64,000 nucleotides of DNA from contig NZ_JFKC01000004.1 in NCBI RefSeq assembly GCF_002115805.1, forward strand, positions 152,577 through 216,576, in the 5' to 3' direction. This DNA comes from Marivita geojedonensis. Its GTDB lineage: Bacteria > Pseudomonadota > Alphaproteobacteria > Rhodobacterales > Rhodobacteraceae. Positions 16,733 through 27,527 of the stretch are shown one piece after another (the stretch's first letter is position 1; the number at the start of each line of letters is the position of its first letter). A model generated the notes under the pieces. That model searched no databases and was not told the origin of the DNA. It worked only from the letters and a program-made list of their open reading frames with translations. A program made the position numbers and the translations under genes.

Positions 16733-17395
16733 TCAGGCCGGGCGTCGGGTCTTGTCGCTGATCACCGGCACTTCAGACAGCCAGTCGTGGTAGGGGGGCT
16801 GCTGTGCCTTTTGCAACAGTGTTGCCAGCGCGCCGAGGGGATCTTCGGAACAGTCGATCCGCAGGTCGAGCGGCGGGGCATCGGGTGTCAGTACCAGCAG
16901 GGCCGCTGACTGAAGCCCGCGACTGTCGCCCCCTGCGAACTTGGCGGCATTGAGGATGCGCAGCATCCGCTCTGCGGGCCGGTCCCGTGTGTCGCGCGCC
17001 GCGTCGGCCATCGCATCGAGCACCTCGGGTCCGGCCAGCATATTGCCCGATATGACCTGACCCGGTTCCGCCATGTGGTCCGCATGGGGAATGCTGTTCT
17101 GGCCGGTGAAAGCGGCGGTCGTGCCATTGCGGTCCAGCGCGGCAACCTGCCGGAACGCGCGCCCGTCATCCGCATCGGTCACTTTTGCCACGGCATCGCT
17201 GGCGGAGGTTCCACCGTACATGGCGCGCAGAATGTCGTCGCGCCAAAAGGTGCTGGGGGCGGTGCCCTGGGATGCGACCAACCCTGATTCGATGTCGCCG
17301 CGCAGCACCCATCCGCCGACGCATAGACTGCCCGTCGCCGCAGCGGCGGCGAAAACGCCCGTTTTCCGATCAAAAGTGAGAATCGAGAGGGTCAT
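16733..17395 (-). CDS. DUF1028 family protein (Ntn-hydrolase-like)
   Basis: A 220-residue protein starting MTLSILTFDRKTGVFAAAAATGSLCVGGWVL, with the later segments GLVASQGTAPSTFWRDDIL and VISGNMLAG. These are hallmarks of DUF1028 (COG3342), a family with an Ntn-hydrolase fold. No reaction is firmly assigned. Such genes often accompany peptide/amine ABC importers, as here: it is divergent from the substrate-binding protein gene and shares its promoter region, which carries two GntR operators. A hydrolase acting on the imported compound is a reasonable inference. Confidence 0.85.
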   Translation of the reverse strand: MTLSILTFDRKTGVFAAAAATGSLCVGGWVLRGDIESGLVASQGTAPSTFWRDDILRAMYGGTSASDAVAKVTDADDGRAFRQVAALDRNGTTAAFTGQNSIPHADHMAEPGQVISGNMLAGPEVLDAMADAARDTRDRPAERMLRILNAAKFAGGDSRGLQSAALLVLTPDAPPLDLRIDCSEDPLGALATLLQKAQQPPYHDWLSEVPVISDKTRRPA

Positions 17396-17424
17396 TCCTT
17401 GGGCCTAACACATTTTCCTTGAAT

Positions 17425-17464
17425 TTATCATGATAATTTGCGTGACTTCAATTGATCATGATAA
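17425..17464. promoter_or_regulatory. Two GntR operator palindromes in the divergent DUF1028/ABC promoter
   Basis: Perfect TTATCATGATAA at 17425-17436 and TGATCATGATAA (one mismatch) at 17453-17464, 28 bases apart start to start, between the divergent starts at 17395 and 17487. They match the two sites upstream of the nearby FadR-type gene. Confidence 0.7.
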
Positions 17465-17486
17465 ATAAACAGGGAAGGACTACCCA

Positions 17487-19061
17487 ATGTCACTGCTGAA
17501 ACTGTCCCGCCGGGCGATGTTGGCTGCCGGAGCAGCCACAGCACTTGCCCTTTCCCCGATGACGCTGTCTGCCCAGACGCCCCAAGGCGTTCTGATCGTT
17601 GGCCAGATTGCCGAACCCAAGGCGCTGGATCCGGCGGCGGTCACCGCCGTGAACGATTTCCGCATCCTGATGAACGTCTATGATGGTCTGGTCCGGTACA
17701 AGGACGGCACGCTTGAGGTCGAACCGGCGCTGGCCACCTCCTGGCAGATCAGCGACGACGGAACGGTCTACACCTTCACCCTGCGGGAAGGTGTCAGCTT
17801 CCATGACGGAAGCCCTTTCAATGCAGAGGCGGTGAAGTTCAACTTCGACCGGATGCTGGATGAGAACCACCCGTATCACGACACGGGTCCGTTCCCGCTT
17901 GCCTTCTTCTTTTCGTCGGTGGAGTCGGTCGATGTGGTTGATGACCTGACCGTGAAGTTCACTCTGAATGGACCATATGCGCCGTTCCTGTCGAACCTCG
18001 CCTATCCCACGGGTCTGATCGTTTCGCCAGCGGCGGTCGAGCAGCATGGCGCGGATTTCGGTCGTAACCCATCCGGCACCGGCGCGTTCAGGTTTGCGGA
18101 ATGGCGATCGAACGAAGCGGTGGTGATCGAAGCCAACCCGGACCACTGGGACGGCACGCCCGAGCTTCAGGCGGTTGTGTTCCGCCCGATCACTGACGCC
18201 AACACCCGCACCGCGGAAATGCTGGCCGGTGGTATCGACCTGATGGTGGAAGTCCCACCCGTGGCTCTGAGCGAATTCCATGGCGACAGCTACACAGTGC
18301 ATGAACAGGCCGGGCCGCATGTCTGGTTCCTGATCCTGAATGCCAAGGAGGGTCCCTTTGCGGATGTACGCGTCCGTCAGGCGGCGAACTACGCGATCAA
18401 TAAAGAGGCCATCGTCAATGATGTGCTCGAAGGCACCGCCGAAGTTGCGGCGGGCCCGACACCTCCGGCTTTTGCGTGGGCGTATAATGAAAGCCTGGAG
18501 CCCTATCCCTACAATCCCGAAAAGGCGCGGGAGCTTATTGCGGAAGCCGGTGCGGAGGGCGCGGAACTGACCTTCTTCGTCACCGAGGGCGGATCTGGCA
18601 TGCTCGATCCGGTCGCGATGGGAACGGCCATTCAGGCCGACCTTCAGGCGGTAGGTCTTGAGGTCAAGATCGAGACCTACGAGTGGAACACGTTCCTTGG
18701 CGAAGTGAACCCCGGTCTCGAAGGTAAGGCCGACATGGCGGAAATGGCGTGGATGACCAACGATCCGGACACGCTGCCATTCCTTGCTCTGCGGACCGCT
18801 GCGTGGCCGGATCAGGGTGGTTTCAACTCGGGCTACTATTCCAATCCGAAAGTAGACGAGCTTCTCGAAGCGGCCCGCGTTTCGACGGATCAGGACGAAC
18901 GTGCGCGGCTTTACAAAGAGATGCAGACCATTGTGCAGGAGGACGCACCATGGGTCTTTGTTGCAAACTGGAAGCAGAACGCCGTCACCTCTGACCGGGT
19001 GGATGGCTTCAAGCTGCAGCCTTCCTTCTTCCTGCTGCTGGATGAGGTCGTAAAGAACTAA
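17487..19061 (+). CDS. ABC transporter substrate-binding protein, family 5 (peptide/opine/amine type)
   Basis: The 524-residue binding protein is exported: LSRRAMLAAGAATALALSPMTLSAQ is a Tat-like signal with a twin Arg and an AxA site near residue 30. The mature part has the family 5 pattern LVIGQ-like start (GVLIVGQIAEPKALDP), YDGLVRYKDGTLEVEPALATSWQISDDGTVYTFTLREGV and NPSGTGAFRFAEW. Family 5 proteins bind peptides, nickel chelates, opines or sugar/amine compounds; the ligand here is unknown. It is the first gene of a four-gene importer operon under two GntR operators, and is followed by a long intercistronic hairpin. Confidence 0.92.
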   Translation: MSLLKLSRRAMLAAGAATALALSPMTLSAQTPQGVLIVGQIAEPKALDPAAVTAVNDFRILMNVYDGLVRYKDGTLEVEPALATSWQISDDGTVYTFTLREGVSFHDGSPFNAEAVKFNFDRMLDENHPYHDTGPFPLAFFFSSVESVDVVDDLTVKFTLNGPYAPFLSNLAYPTGLIVSPAAVEQHGADFGRNPSGTGAFRFAEWRSNEAVVIEANPDHWDGTPELQAVVFRPITDANTRTAEMLAGGIDLMVEVPPVALSEFHGDSYTVHEQAGPHVWFLILNAKEGPFADVRVRQAANYAINKEAIVNDVLEGTAEVAAGPTPPAFAWAYNESLEPYPYNPEKARELIAEAGAEGAELTFFVTEGGSGMLDPVAMGTAIQADLQAVGLEVKIETYEWNTFLGEVNPGLEGKADMAEMAWMTNDPDTLPFLALRTAAWPDQGGFNSGYYSNPKVDELLEAARVSTDQDERARLYKEMQTIVQEDAPWVFVANWKQNAVTSDRVDGFKLQPSFFLLLDEVVKN

Positions 19062-19092
19062 ACGCGGGTCGGGCGGTTTTCGCCCAACCTGA

Positions 19093-19152
19093 ACAGGGGG
19101 CATCGCCATCCGGACCCGGATCAGAGCCGGGCAAATGGCGAAGACCCCCTGT
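19093..19152 (+). other. Long intercistronic stem-loop after the binding-protein gene
   Basis: Three stacked stems: ACAGGGGG (19093-19100) with CCCCCTGT (19145-19152), CGCCAT (19104-19109) with ATGGCG (19135-19140), and CCCGG (19115-19119) with CCGGG (19127-19131). No T-run follows. Such hairpins commonly protect the upstream message and keep binding protein levels above permease levels. Confidence 0.7.
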
Positions 19153-19198
19153 CGCCCCCCGGAGGTATCTGGAACACTGAGGCGGGAAGGGGGACTTG

Positions 19199-20142
19199 AT
19201 GGCAGGCTACATTCTTAAGCGGTTGGTGTCGGCGATCCCGGTTCTTCTCGGGATCTCCGTCATCGTTTTCGTGATCATGGCAATGATTCCGGGCGATCCT
19301 GCCACAGCGATACTTGGCTCCTACGCCACGCCGGAAAACGTTGAGAAGCTGAACCGGGACCTTGGCTTGGACAAGCCGATGGTGCAGCGGTACTTCATCT
19401 GGCTGGGGAACATGCTGCAGGGGGACTTCGGGCGCAGCTTCTCGCTCAACAGAGCGGTGCTGGACGAGGTGATGGAGCGGTTCGGCGCGACATTGATCCT
19501 GGCCGGCACGTCCTTCGTCCTGTGTTCGATCCTCGGCATCGCGGCTGGCGTGGTTTCTGCGGCGCGACAGTACGGTTTTGCCGACAAGGCCATCACCTTT
19601 GCGGTGCTGCTGGGTATTTCGATCCCATCCTTTTTCCTCGGCATGATGATGATCCTGATCTTTGCGGTCCAACTGCGCTGGTTTCCGGTCTCGGGCATGT
19701 GGCCAATATACGGGGCGCGGGACCTCTCGGCGCTGATCAGTCATCTGACGCTTCCGGCACTGGCTTTGGCCGTCGTGGCGACAGGGGTGATCGCCCGGCT
19801 GTCTCGCTCTGCCATGCTCGAAGTGCTGCGACAGGATTTCATCCGAACCGCGCGCGCGAAGGGCGTGCATGAACGCTCGGTCATCTGGCGTCACGCGCTG
19901 CGCGCGGCCATGGTCAGCATCATCCCCGTTCTGGGCGTGCAGGCCGGGTTCGTCCTGTCCGGGGCGGTCTATATTGAAATGGTGTTCCAGTGGCCCGGCG
20001 TGGGACGGATGCTGGTGGATGCAATCCTCAAACGTGACATCCTGCTGGTTCAGGGCGGCGTTGTCTTTGTCGCTGCCTGCTACGTTCTGTTCAACATCGC
20101 GGTGGATGTGGCGCAAAGCCTGCTTGATCCGAGGATCAAGAC

Positions 20143-20146
<4 letters not shown>
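19199..20146 (+). CDS. ABC transporter permease, DppB type
   Basis: A 315-residue inner-membrane permease with an N-terminal helix (YILKRLVSAIPVLLGISVIVFVIMAMIPGDPA), five further helices and the EAA-type coupling loop DFIRTARAKGVHERSVIWRHALRAAM (residues about 218-243). It ends AQSLLDPRIK, the usual DppB terminus. The ATG at 19199 is preceded by AAGGGGG; a TTG one codon upstream is less likely. Its stop overlaps the start of the fused DppC-DppD gene by four bases. Confidence 0.93.
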
Positions 20147-22025
<1,879 letters not shown>

Positions 22026-22029
<4 letters not shown>

Positions 22030-22991
22030 CACTGGCGCTCAGGCTGACCGGTCTGTCCAAGGATTTCCCCGTAGGCAAACGCCTTTTCGGTCCGCCGCGG
22101 GCTGTCGTGCATGCGGTTCAGCCGGTCACTCTGGATGTCGAGGAAGGCGAAACGCTGGGCATTGTCGGCGAATCCGGCTGTGGGAAATCCACGCTGGCCC
22201 GGATACTCGTGGGTCTCCTGCAACCCACCTCCGGCACAATCGAAATTGCGGGAAAGCCCCTGGACAACGCCGATCCGGCGGTTTTTGGCCGGATGATCCA
22301 ATATGTGTTCCAGGACCCGATCAGCAGCCTGAACCCGCGCAAGACGATCCGGCAGATTATGGAAGCACCACTTCGGCACCTGCATGGCATGAGCGCCGAC
22401 GCCCGCAGCGCGCGCATCCGCGAAATCTTTGCCGCCGTGAACCTGCGCGAAGAGTTTCTGGATCGGTACCCGCACGAGTTTTCCGGCGGTCAGGCGCAGC
22501 GGATCGGGATCGCGCGTGCGCTGGCGGCAGATGCCCGCATCCTGATCCTAGATGAGCCGGTGTCAGCCCTTGATGTGTCGGTGCAGGCGCAGGTGCTCAA
22601 TCTTCTGGCTGATCTCAAGACGCAGTTCGGTCTGACCTATCTGTTCATCAGCCACGATCTCGCGGTGGTCGAAGCGGTCAGCGACCGGGTCGCGGTGCTC
22701 TATTTCGGCGCGGTCGTCGAAGTCGGCCCGGCAGAGCAGGTCTTTGCCCGGCCACGGCACCCCTACACCAGACTGCTGGCGGACAGTGCGCCGGTGGTCG
22801 GTCGGCCACTGTCTGCGCCCGAGGCCCGCGAAACGGAACTGCCGGATCCGCTCAACCCGCCCAGGGGATGCGCCTTCCGCGCCCGTTGCGCCCATGCCAG
22901 CGCGCTCTGCGGCGAAACGGCCCCGGCGCTGGAACAGCAACCCGACGGCGTTTGGGTGGCGTGCTATCATCCTCTGACGGGCGCGGGCTGA
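22026..22991 (+). CDS. ABC transporter ATP-binding protein, DppF type
   Basis: The 321-residue second ATPase of the importer has Walker A GESGCGKST (residues about 47-55), Q-loop YVFQDPISSLNPRKTI, signature FSGGQAQRIGIARAL, Walker B LILDEPVSALDVSVQAQ, the H-loop ISHDLAVV and the C-terminal PRGCAFRARCAHASALC segment shared by oligopeptide-type ATPases, which often holds an iron-sulfur or disulfide motif. It completes an importer of one binding protein, two permease domains and two ATPase domains. Confidence 0.95.
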
Positions 22992-23127
22992 CATCGGGCC
23001 GGATCGATTGGGCCGGCGGCATCGTGCCCAAATCCATGTCGCATTCTGCAAACGGACTTCGCAATTCGGCACGTGCGGGGGCGCTGTAGGGATGCAGCAT
23101 GAGGTCACGCCGCCATAAGGACCTGAC

Positions 23128-24684
23128 ATGACCGATACACTGGCACACCCACGCGCGCGGGCAGGGGGCCGCTCGGCGCGCCGCATCCTGCGCAGTACGC
23201 GAGACATCACCATGCTGCCCGGCCTCGAACGCGCACTGCCGCTGTGTGAGGTGATGGACGGATCAGAGGTCGCACGTATCGATGCGGCGTCGATGGACAT
23301 TCTCGAAAATGTCGGCGTCGTGTTCCGCGATCCCATCGCACTTGACGATTGGCGCAAGGCCGGGGCGAAGGTGTCTGGCGAAACGGTCTATCCGGATCGC
23401 GGACTTGTCCGCGATCTGATCGCGACAATCCCGGAAACCTTCACCTACCATGCGCGCAATCCGGGCAACAACGTTCAGCTCGGGGGGCGCCACTCGGTAT
23501 TCGTGCCCATGACCGGTGCGCCCTATCTGCGCGACCTCGATGATGTGCGCCGGAACCCGACGCTCGATGATCTGGCGATGTTCCACAAGCTGTCGCACAT
23601 GCTGCCCGCAATGCATTCGACCGCGCACCACATCGTCGAGCCCTATGATCACCCGATCAGCCACCGTCACCTGCGGATCACCTATTCGTCGATGAAGCAT
23701 TCGGACAAGATGTTCATGGGCATGACAACGTCTCCCAGGAATGCGGAGGATGTCATTGAGATGTGCGCCATCCTCTTCGGCGAGGATTTCATCGAAACCC
23801 ATCCCGTGACCACCGGCAACTGCAATGGCAACTCGCCTCTGGTCTGGGACGAAACCATGCTGGGCGCAATGCGCGCATTCTGCCGCGGCAATCAGCCGGT
23901 TCTATGCTCGCCCTTCGTTCTTGGCGGGGCAAATACCCCGGCCAGCGTGCCCGCAAGTGTGGCGCAGCTGAACGCCGAAGCGCTGAGTGCTCTGGCCTAT
24001 ACACAGATCATCCGCCGGGGATGCCCGGCGATTTACGGGCATTACCTCTCGACGGTCAGCATGAAGTCCGGCGCACCGATGGCCGGTACGCCCGAGATCA
24101 GCCTGATGAACTTCATGATTGGACAGATGGCCCGGTATTATGGCGTGCCTTGGCGCACCTCGAACACGCTGGGTGGGGCCAAGACCTTTGACGCGCAAGC
24201 CGGGTACGAAAGCGCGACAACGCTCTCTTCCGTTCTGCACGCCGGGGCCAACTACATCTGGCACAGCGCGGGCTGGAACGAGGCCGGGATGCACTGTTCG
24301 GTGGCGAAGTTCGTCGTCGATGCCGAACAATGCGCCATGGCGTACCGGATGGCTGAAGGCCCCAAGTGGCATGACTTCGACGAAGCCTTGTCCGCAGTCC
24401 GCGACATCGGACCGGGTGGGCATTACCTTGGCCATCCGCACACGCAGGATAATTTCCAGACCGCCTTTTTCATGCCGGAGCTGTTCGACAACAATTCGAT
24501 AGAGCAATGGATTGCGGAAGGTTCGAAAGAGATCACGCAGCGCGCGCTGGAACATGCCCATGCGCTGCTGGCCGCCTATGAGGAGCCGACGCTCGATGAG
24601 GCCCGCAACGAGGCGCTTCTCGACTATATCGCACGGCGGGAACGGGAAATCCCGGCGGCGGATGCTTTGAATCAGGAGTATTGA
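23128..24684 (+). CDS. Trimethylamine methyltransferase (MttB) family protein, non-pyrrolysine
   Basis: A 518-residue TIM-barrel protein of the MttB family, which moves a methyl group from a methylated amine to a corrinoid protein. Family segments include MDILENVGVVFRDPIALDDWRKAGA, HPVTTGNCNGNSPL, PFVLGGANTPASVP and DAQAGYESATTLSSVLHAGANYIWHSAGWNEAG. The frame has no internal amber codon, so it is the widespread pyrrolysine-free type, whose characterised members demethylate glycine betaine, proline betaine or carnitine rather than trimethylamine. No corrinoid protein or corrinoid-to-folate methyltransferase is in the window. It lies 136 bases after the ABC importer on the same strand, suggesting the imported compound is its substrate. 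Confidence 0.9.
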   Translation: MTDTLAHPRARAGGRSARRILRSTRDITMLPGLERALPLCEVMDGSEVARIDAASMDILENVGVVFRDPIALDDWRKAGAKVSGETVYPDRGLVRDLIATIPETFTYHARNPGNNVQLGGRHSVFVPMTGAPYLRDLDDVRRNPTLDDLAMFHKLSHMLPAMHSTAHHIVEPYDHPISHRHLRITYSSMKHSDKMFMGMTTSPRNAEDVIEMCAILFGEDFIETHPVTTGNCNGNSPLVWDETMLGAMRAFCRGNQPVLCSPFVLGGANTPASVPASVAQLNAEALSALAYTQIIRRGCPAIYGHYLSTVSMKSGAPMAGTPEISLMNFMIGQMARYYGVPWRTSNTLGGAKTFDAQAGYESATTLSSVLHAGANYIWHSAGWNEAGMHCSVAKFVVDAEQCAMAYRMAEGPKWHDFDEALSAVRDIGPGGHYLGHPHTQDNFQTAFFMPELFDNNSIEQWIAEGSKEITQRALEHAHALLAAYEEPTLDEARNEALLDYIARREREIPAADALNQEY

Positions 24685-24693
24685 CCGGAACGG

Positions 24694-26031
24694 TCATTCT
24701 GCAGCGGCCTGCCATTCTTTCCAGCGAAGGATGACATTCGCGCCGATATCCCGGATCGGGATCGGCGGCAGGCGGGTTGGATCGGCCTCGGCGCCGAAAT
24801 GGCGGGTCACCTGGGTTTTGATGCCCCCCGCCAGTTCGGCCGCGCCGATCCCGGTCAGTGTGCCGCGTGCCGTGCCAAGCCCGTTCTGAACGCAGCCGGC
24901 AAAAAGCCCGTCCTCGATCTCCCGCATGACGGCCACGCCATTGCGCGACAGGCACAGATGACCAGCCCAGGCATGTTCCATCTTCATCCCTGCAAGCTGG
25001 GGAAACCGGGTGTCGAACTTGCGCTGCATGACGCGCGCCGCGCGGGCTATGTCGCCCGCCCGTGCCGCCATGCCAGATCGCAACACCGCACAGGTGCGGG
25101 TGATGATCCGGTTGCCCCCCTGGCCGCTGTCGATCCGGCGGACTGTGGTGCCCATCGGATCGGAGGGCGTCACGCCCCAGCGCGGCGCCCCACCGAGCCT
25201 GCGCAGCGTGTCGTCGTCCAACTCGGGTGTCATGACAGCGAACAGAAACAGCTGCATCAGGCGGCCCGGCGCGATGCCAAAGCTTTCGAGGTGGCCGTTC
25301 ACCGTCAGAATGACACGCGGCGTGGTGATCACCGCCTTTGCGGTCTGAACCCGCCATGTCTGCCCCTCGCGGACAAACCCGTGAACCGGAGTGCCGGTGT
25401 GAATGGCCACACCTGCGGCAGCCAGCCCTTTTGCCAATCCCCGGACGTAGCCCGCAGGCTGCAGCATGACTGTACCGGGCGTATAGAGCCCCGAGCGGTA
25501 GTGATGTGAACCCGTCAGCTCTGCCATCTGCTGCGGGTCGAGCATTTCGCTGTGCTCATTCAACCCCGCGAGATGCCGGGCATAACTCTGGTTATGCGCC
25601 TCAGCGGCAGCAGAGGCCGCTCCGTTTACTTTGCCTGCCGGGTCGAAATAATCCGGGTCGATCCCGTACTCCTCGACGGCCTGCCGGGCAAAGCCAATGG
25701 CATGACGGTTGAGAGCGATCATCGCTCTGTCGTCCCCTGCACCGGCATAATCCTCTGACGCCAGATCGTGCGGCAGATCGATCATGAACCCCGAATTCCG
25801 CCCCGCCGCCCCTTCGGCAATCCCGCCGGCATCCAGAAGGCAGATGCGCGCGTCGGGCTCGAGTTGCCGCAGGCGCCGGGCGGCTGACAGCCCGGCGAAC
25901 CCTGCACCGATCACCACGGCATCGGCGGTCGTGTCCTGATCGAGCGGGTCGAAGACAGGGGCTTCGGGCAGAATGGAGTTCCACGCCGCCGGTCCCAACT
26001 GCCGCGGAAGCCGCAGCGCGCTGTAACGCAT
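24694..26031 (-). CDS. FAD-dependent oxidoreductase (DAO family)
   Basis: The 445-residue enzyme carries the dinucleotide-binding motif VVIGAGFAGLSAARRL (residues about 40-55), GAAGRNSGFMIDLPHD, typical of amino acid/amine oxidases of the DAO family, and a C-terminal GLGTARGTLTGIGAAELAGG that closes the FAD site. Such enzymes oxidise C-N bonds of D-amino acids, N-methyl amino acids or polyamines. The ATG at 26031 shares one base with the aldehyde dehydrogenase stop (TGATG); an upstream GTG is less likely. It is the last gene of the gntR-DHDPS-ALDH-oxidase operon and converges with the MttB-family gene. Confidence 0.88.
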   Translation of the reverse strand: MRYSALRLPRQLGPAAWNSILPEAPVFDPLDQDTTADAVVIGAGFAGLSAARRLRQLEPDARICLLDAGGIAEGAAGRNSGFMIDLPHDLASEDYAGAGDDRAMIALNRHAIGFARQAVEEYGIDPDYFDPAGKVNGAASAAAEAHNQSYARHLAGLNEHSEMLDPQQMAELTGSHHYRSGLYTPGTVMLQPAGYVRGLAKGLAAAGVAIHTGTPVHGFVREGQTWRVQTAKAVITTPRVILTVNGHLESFGIAPGRLMQLFLFAVMTPELDDDTLRRLGGAPRWGVTPSDPMGTTVRRIDSGQGGNRIITRTCAVLRSGMAARAGDIARAARVMQRKFDTRFPQLAGMKMEHAWAGHLCLSRNGVAVMREIEDGLFAGCVQNGLGTARGTLTGIGAAELAGGIKTQVTRHFGAEADPTRLPPIPIRDIGANVILRWKEWQAAAE

Positions 26032-27527
26032 CAGGCGACGCACTCCTCTGCATCGTCGGAGAGGTCGATCCAGATTGTCTTGAGCTGGGTGTATTGATCG
26101 TGGGCATGTACTCCGTTGTCACGTCCGCCGAACCCCGACTGCCGGTATCCGCCGAAGGGGGTCGAGATGTCCCCCTCGCCAAACGCGTTTACCGTGACGG
26201 TCCCGGCCCGCAGCGCCCGCGCGCCCCGGATCGCCCGTTTCACATTCGCGGTGAAGATCGACGCGGCCAGCCCGTAATGGGTGTCATTGGCCAGAGCGAT
26301 GGCCTCATCGAAGCTGTGGACCGTCAGCACCGACAGAACCGGACCGAAGATCTCTTCCCGCACCTGCGGCGCGTTGCGGTCGGTGATGTCGAGCACCGTC
26401 GGTTCCACGAAGCCTTTTTGTGTGGCCCCACCGACAAGCACCGTCTGCCCCTTGAGGTAGCCGCACACCTTGTCGAAATGCGCGGCGCTGACCAGAGCAC
26501 CGACCCTCATTTCCGGGTCGAGCGGATCTCCCATCGGCCATTCCCGAAGATGCGCCGCAATCCGCTCAAGAAGCGCGTCCTTGACCCCGGCCTGCACGAT
26601 GAGCCGCGAAGAGGCGGAACAGTTCTCGCCCATGTTCCAGAATGCGCCGTTGACCACATGCGCCGCCACCCGGTCGAGGTTTTCTGCGTCGTCGAGGACA
26701 ATGGCGGGGTTCTTGCCCCCCATTTCAAGCGTCACTTCCTTGAGGTTGCTTTCCCCGGCATAGGTCAGGAATCGCCGTCCCGTTTCCGTCGAGCCTGTGA
26801 ACGAGATCATGTCCACGTCCATGTGGCGACCCAAAGGTTCGCCCACCTCTGGGCCATTGCCCGTCACCACGTTCAGAACACCCGGCGGCACCCCGGCCTC
26901 CATTGCCAGTTCCGCGACGCGCAGCGCGGTCAGCGATGTTTCTTCGGCCGGTTTGACCACGACCGAGCATCCAGCCGCCAGCGCCGGACCGATCTTCCAC
27001 GCCAGCATGAGCAGAGGGAAGTTCCACGGCAGCACCAGACCCACGACACCTACGGGTTCGCGCACGATCATCGCGATGTGATCGTCGGACGCGGGCGAGA
27101 CCTGATCGTAGATCTTGTCGATGGCCTCGGCATGCCATTTCAGACAATGGATGGTTTCCGGCACATCGACGGTCTCGCAGTCAAAGATGGTCTTACCGCT
27201 GTCGAGGCTTTCCATCACCGCAAGTTCCCGCGCGTTGCGGGACATCAGCTTGCACAACCGGATCAATACGTCCTTTCGCTCTGCCGGGGGCAGCGCGGAC
27301 CACCGCCCGTCCTCAAAGGCGTCGCGGGCCTTCTGAACGGCGAAATCCACGTCTGCGGCTCCGCAAGCCGCAATCTTTGCCAGCACCTCGCCGGTTGCCG
27401 GGTTGATCGTGTCGAACGTCGAACCCGAAGCAGCCGAGCGGAACCCCCCGTTGATGAAGGCACCGGTGGGCAGGGTCAGACCGGCGGCTATGGCCTTGTA
27501 TTCTTCGGTGGTGAGAAGAGTGCTCAT
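26031..27527 (-). CDS. NAD(P)-dependent aldehyde dehydrogenase
   Basis: A 498-residue aldehyde dehydrogenase with PWNFPLLMLAWKIGPALAAG, the FTGSTETGR coenzyme site, the general-base Glu in LEMGGKNPAIV and the catalytic Cys in NMGENCSASSR. It is closest in look to PuuC-type semialdehyde dehydrogenases. In the context of a DHDPS-family lyase and an FAD oxidase, oxidation of a semialdehyde such as 2-oxoglutarate semialdehyde is plausible but unproven. It overlaps the DHDPS gene by four bases and the oxidase gene by one, so expression is tightly coupled. Confidence 0.93.
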   Translation of the reverse strand: MSTLLTTEEYKAIAAGLTLPTGAFINGGFRSAASGSTFDTINPATGEVLAKIAACGAADVDFAVQKARDAFEDGRWSALPPAERKDVLIRLCKLMSRNARELAVMESLDSGKTIFDCETVDVPETIHCLKWHAEAIDKIYDQVSPASDDHIAMIVREPVGVVGLVLPWNFPLLMLAWKIGPALAAGCSVVVKPAEETSLTALRVAELAMEAGVPPGVLNVVTGNGPEVGEPLGRHMDVDMISFTGSTETGRRFLTYAGESNLKEVTLEMGGKNPAIVLDDAENLDRVAAHVVNGAFWNMGENCSASSRLIVQAGVKDALLERIAAHLREWPMGDPLDPEMRVGALVSAAHFDKVCGYLKGQTVLVGGATQKGFVEPTVLDITDRNAPQVREEIFGPVLSVLTVHSFDEAIALANDTHYGLAASIFTANVKRAIRGARALRAGTVTVNAFGEGDISTPFGGYRQSGFGGRDNGVHAHDQYTQLKTIWIDLSDDAEECVA

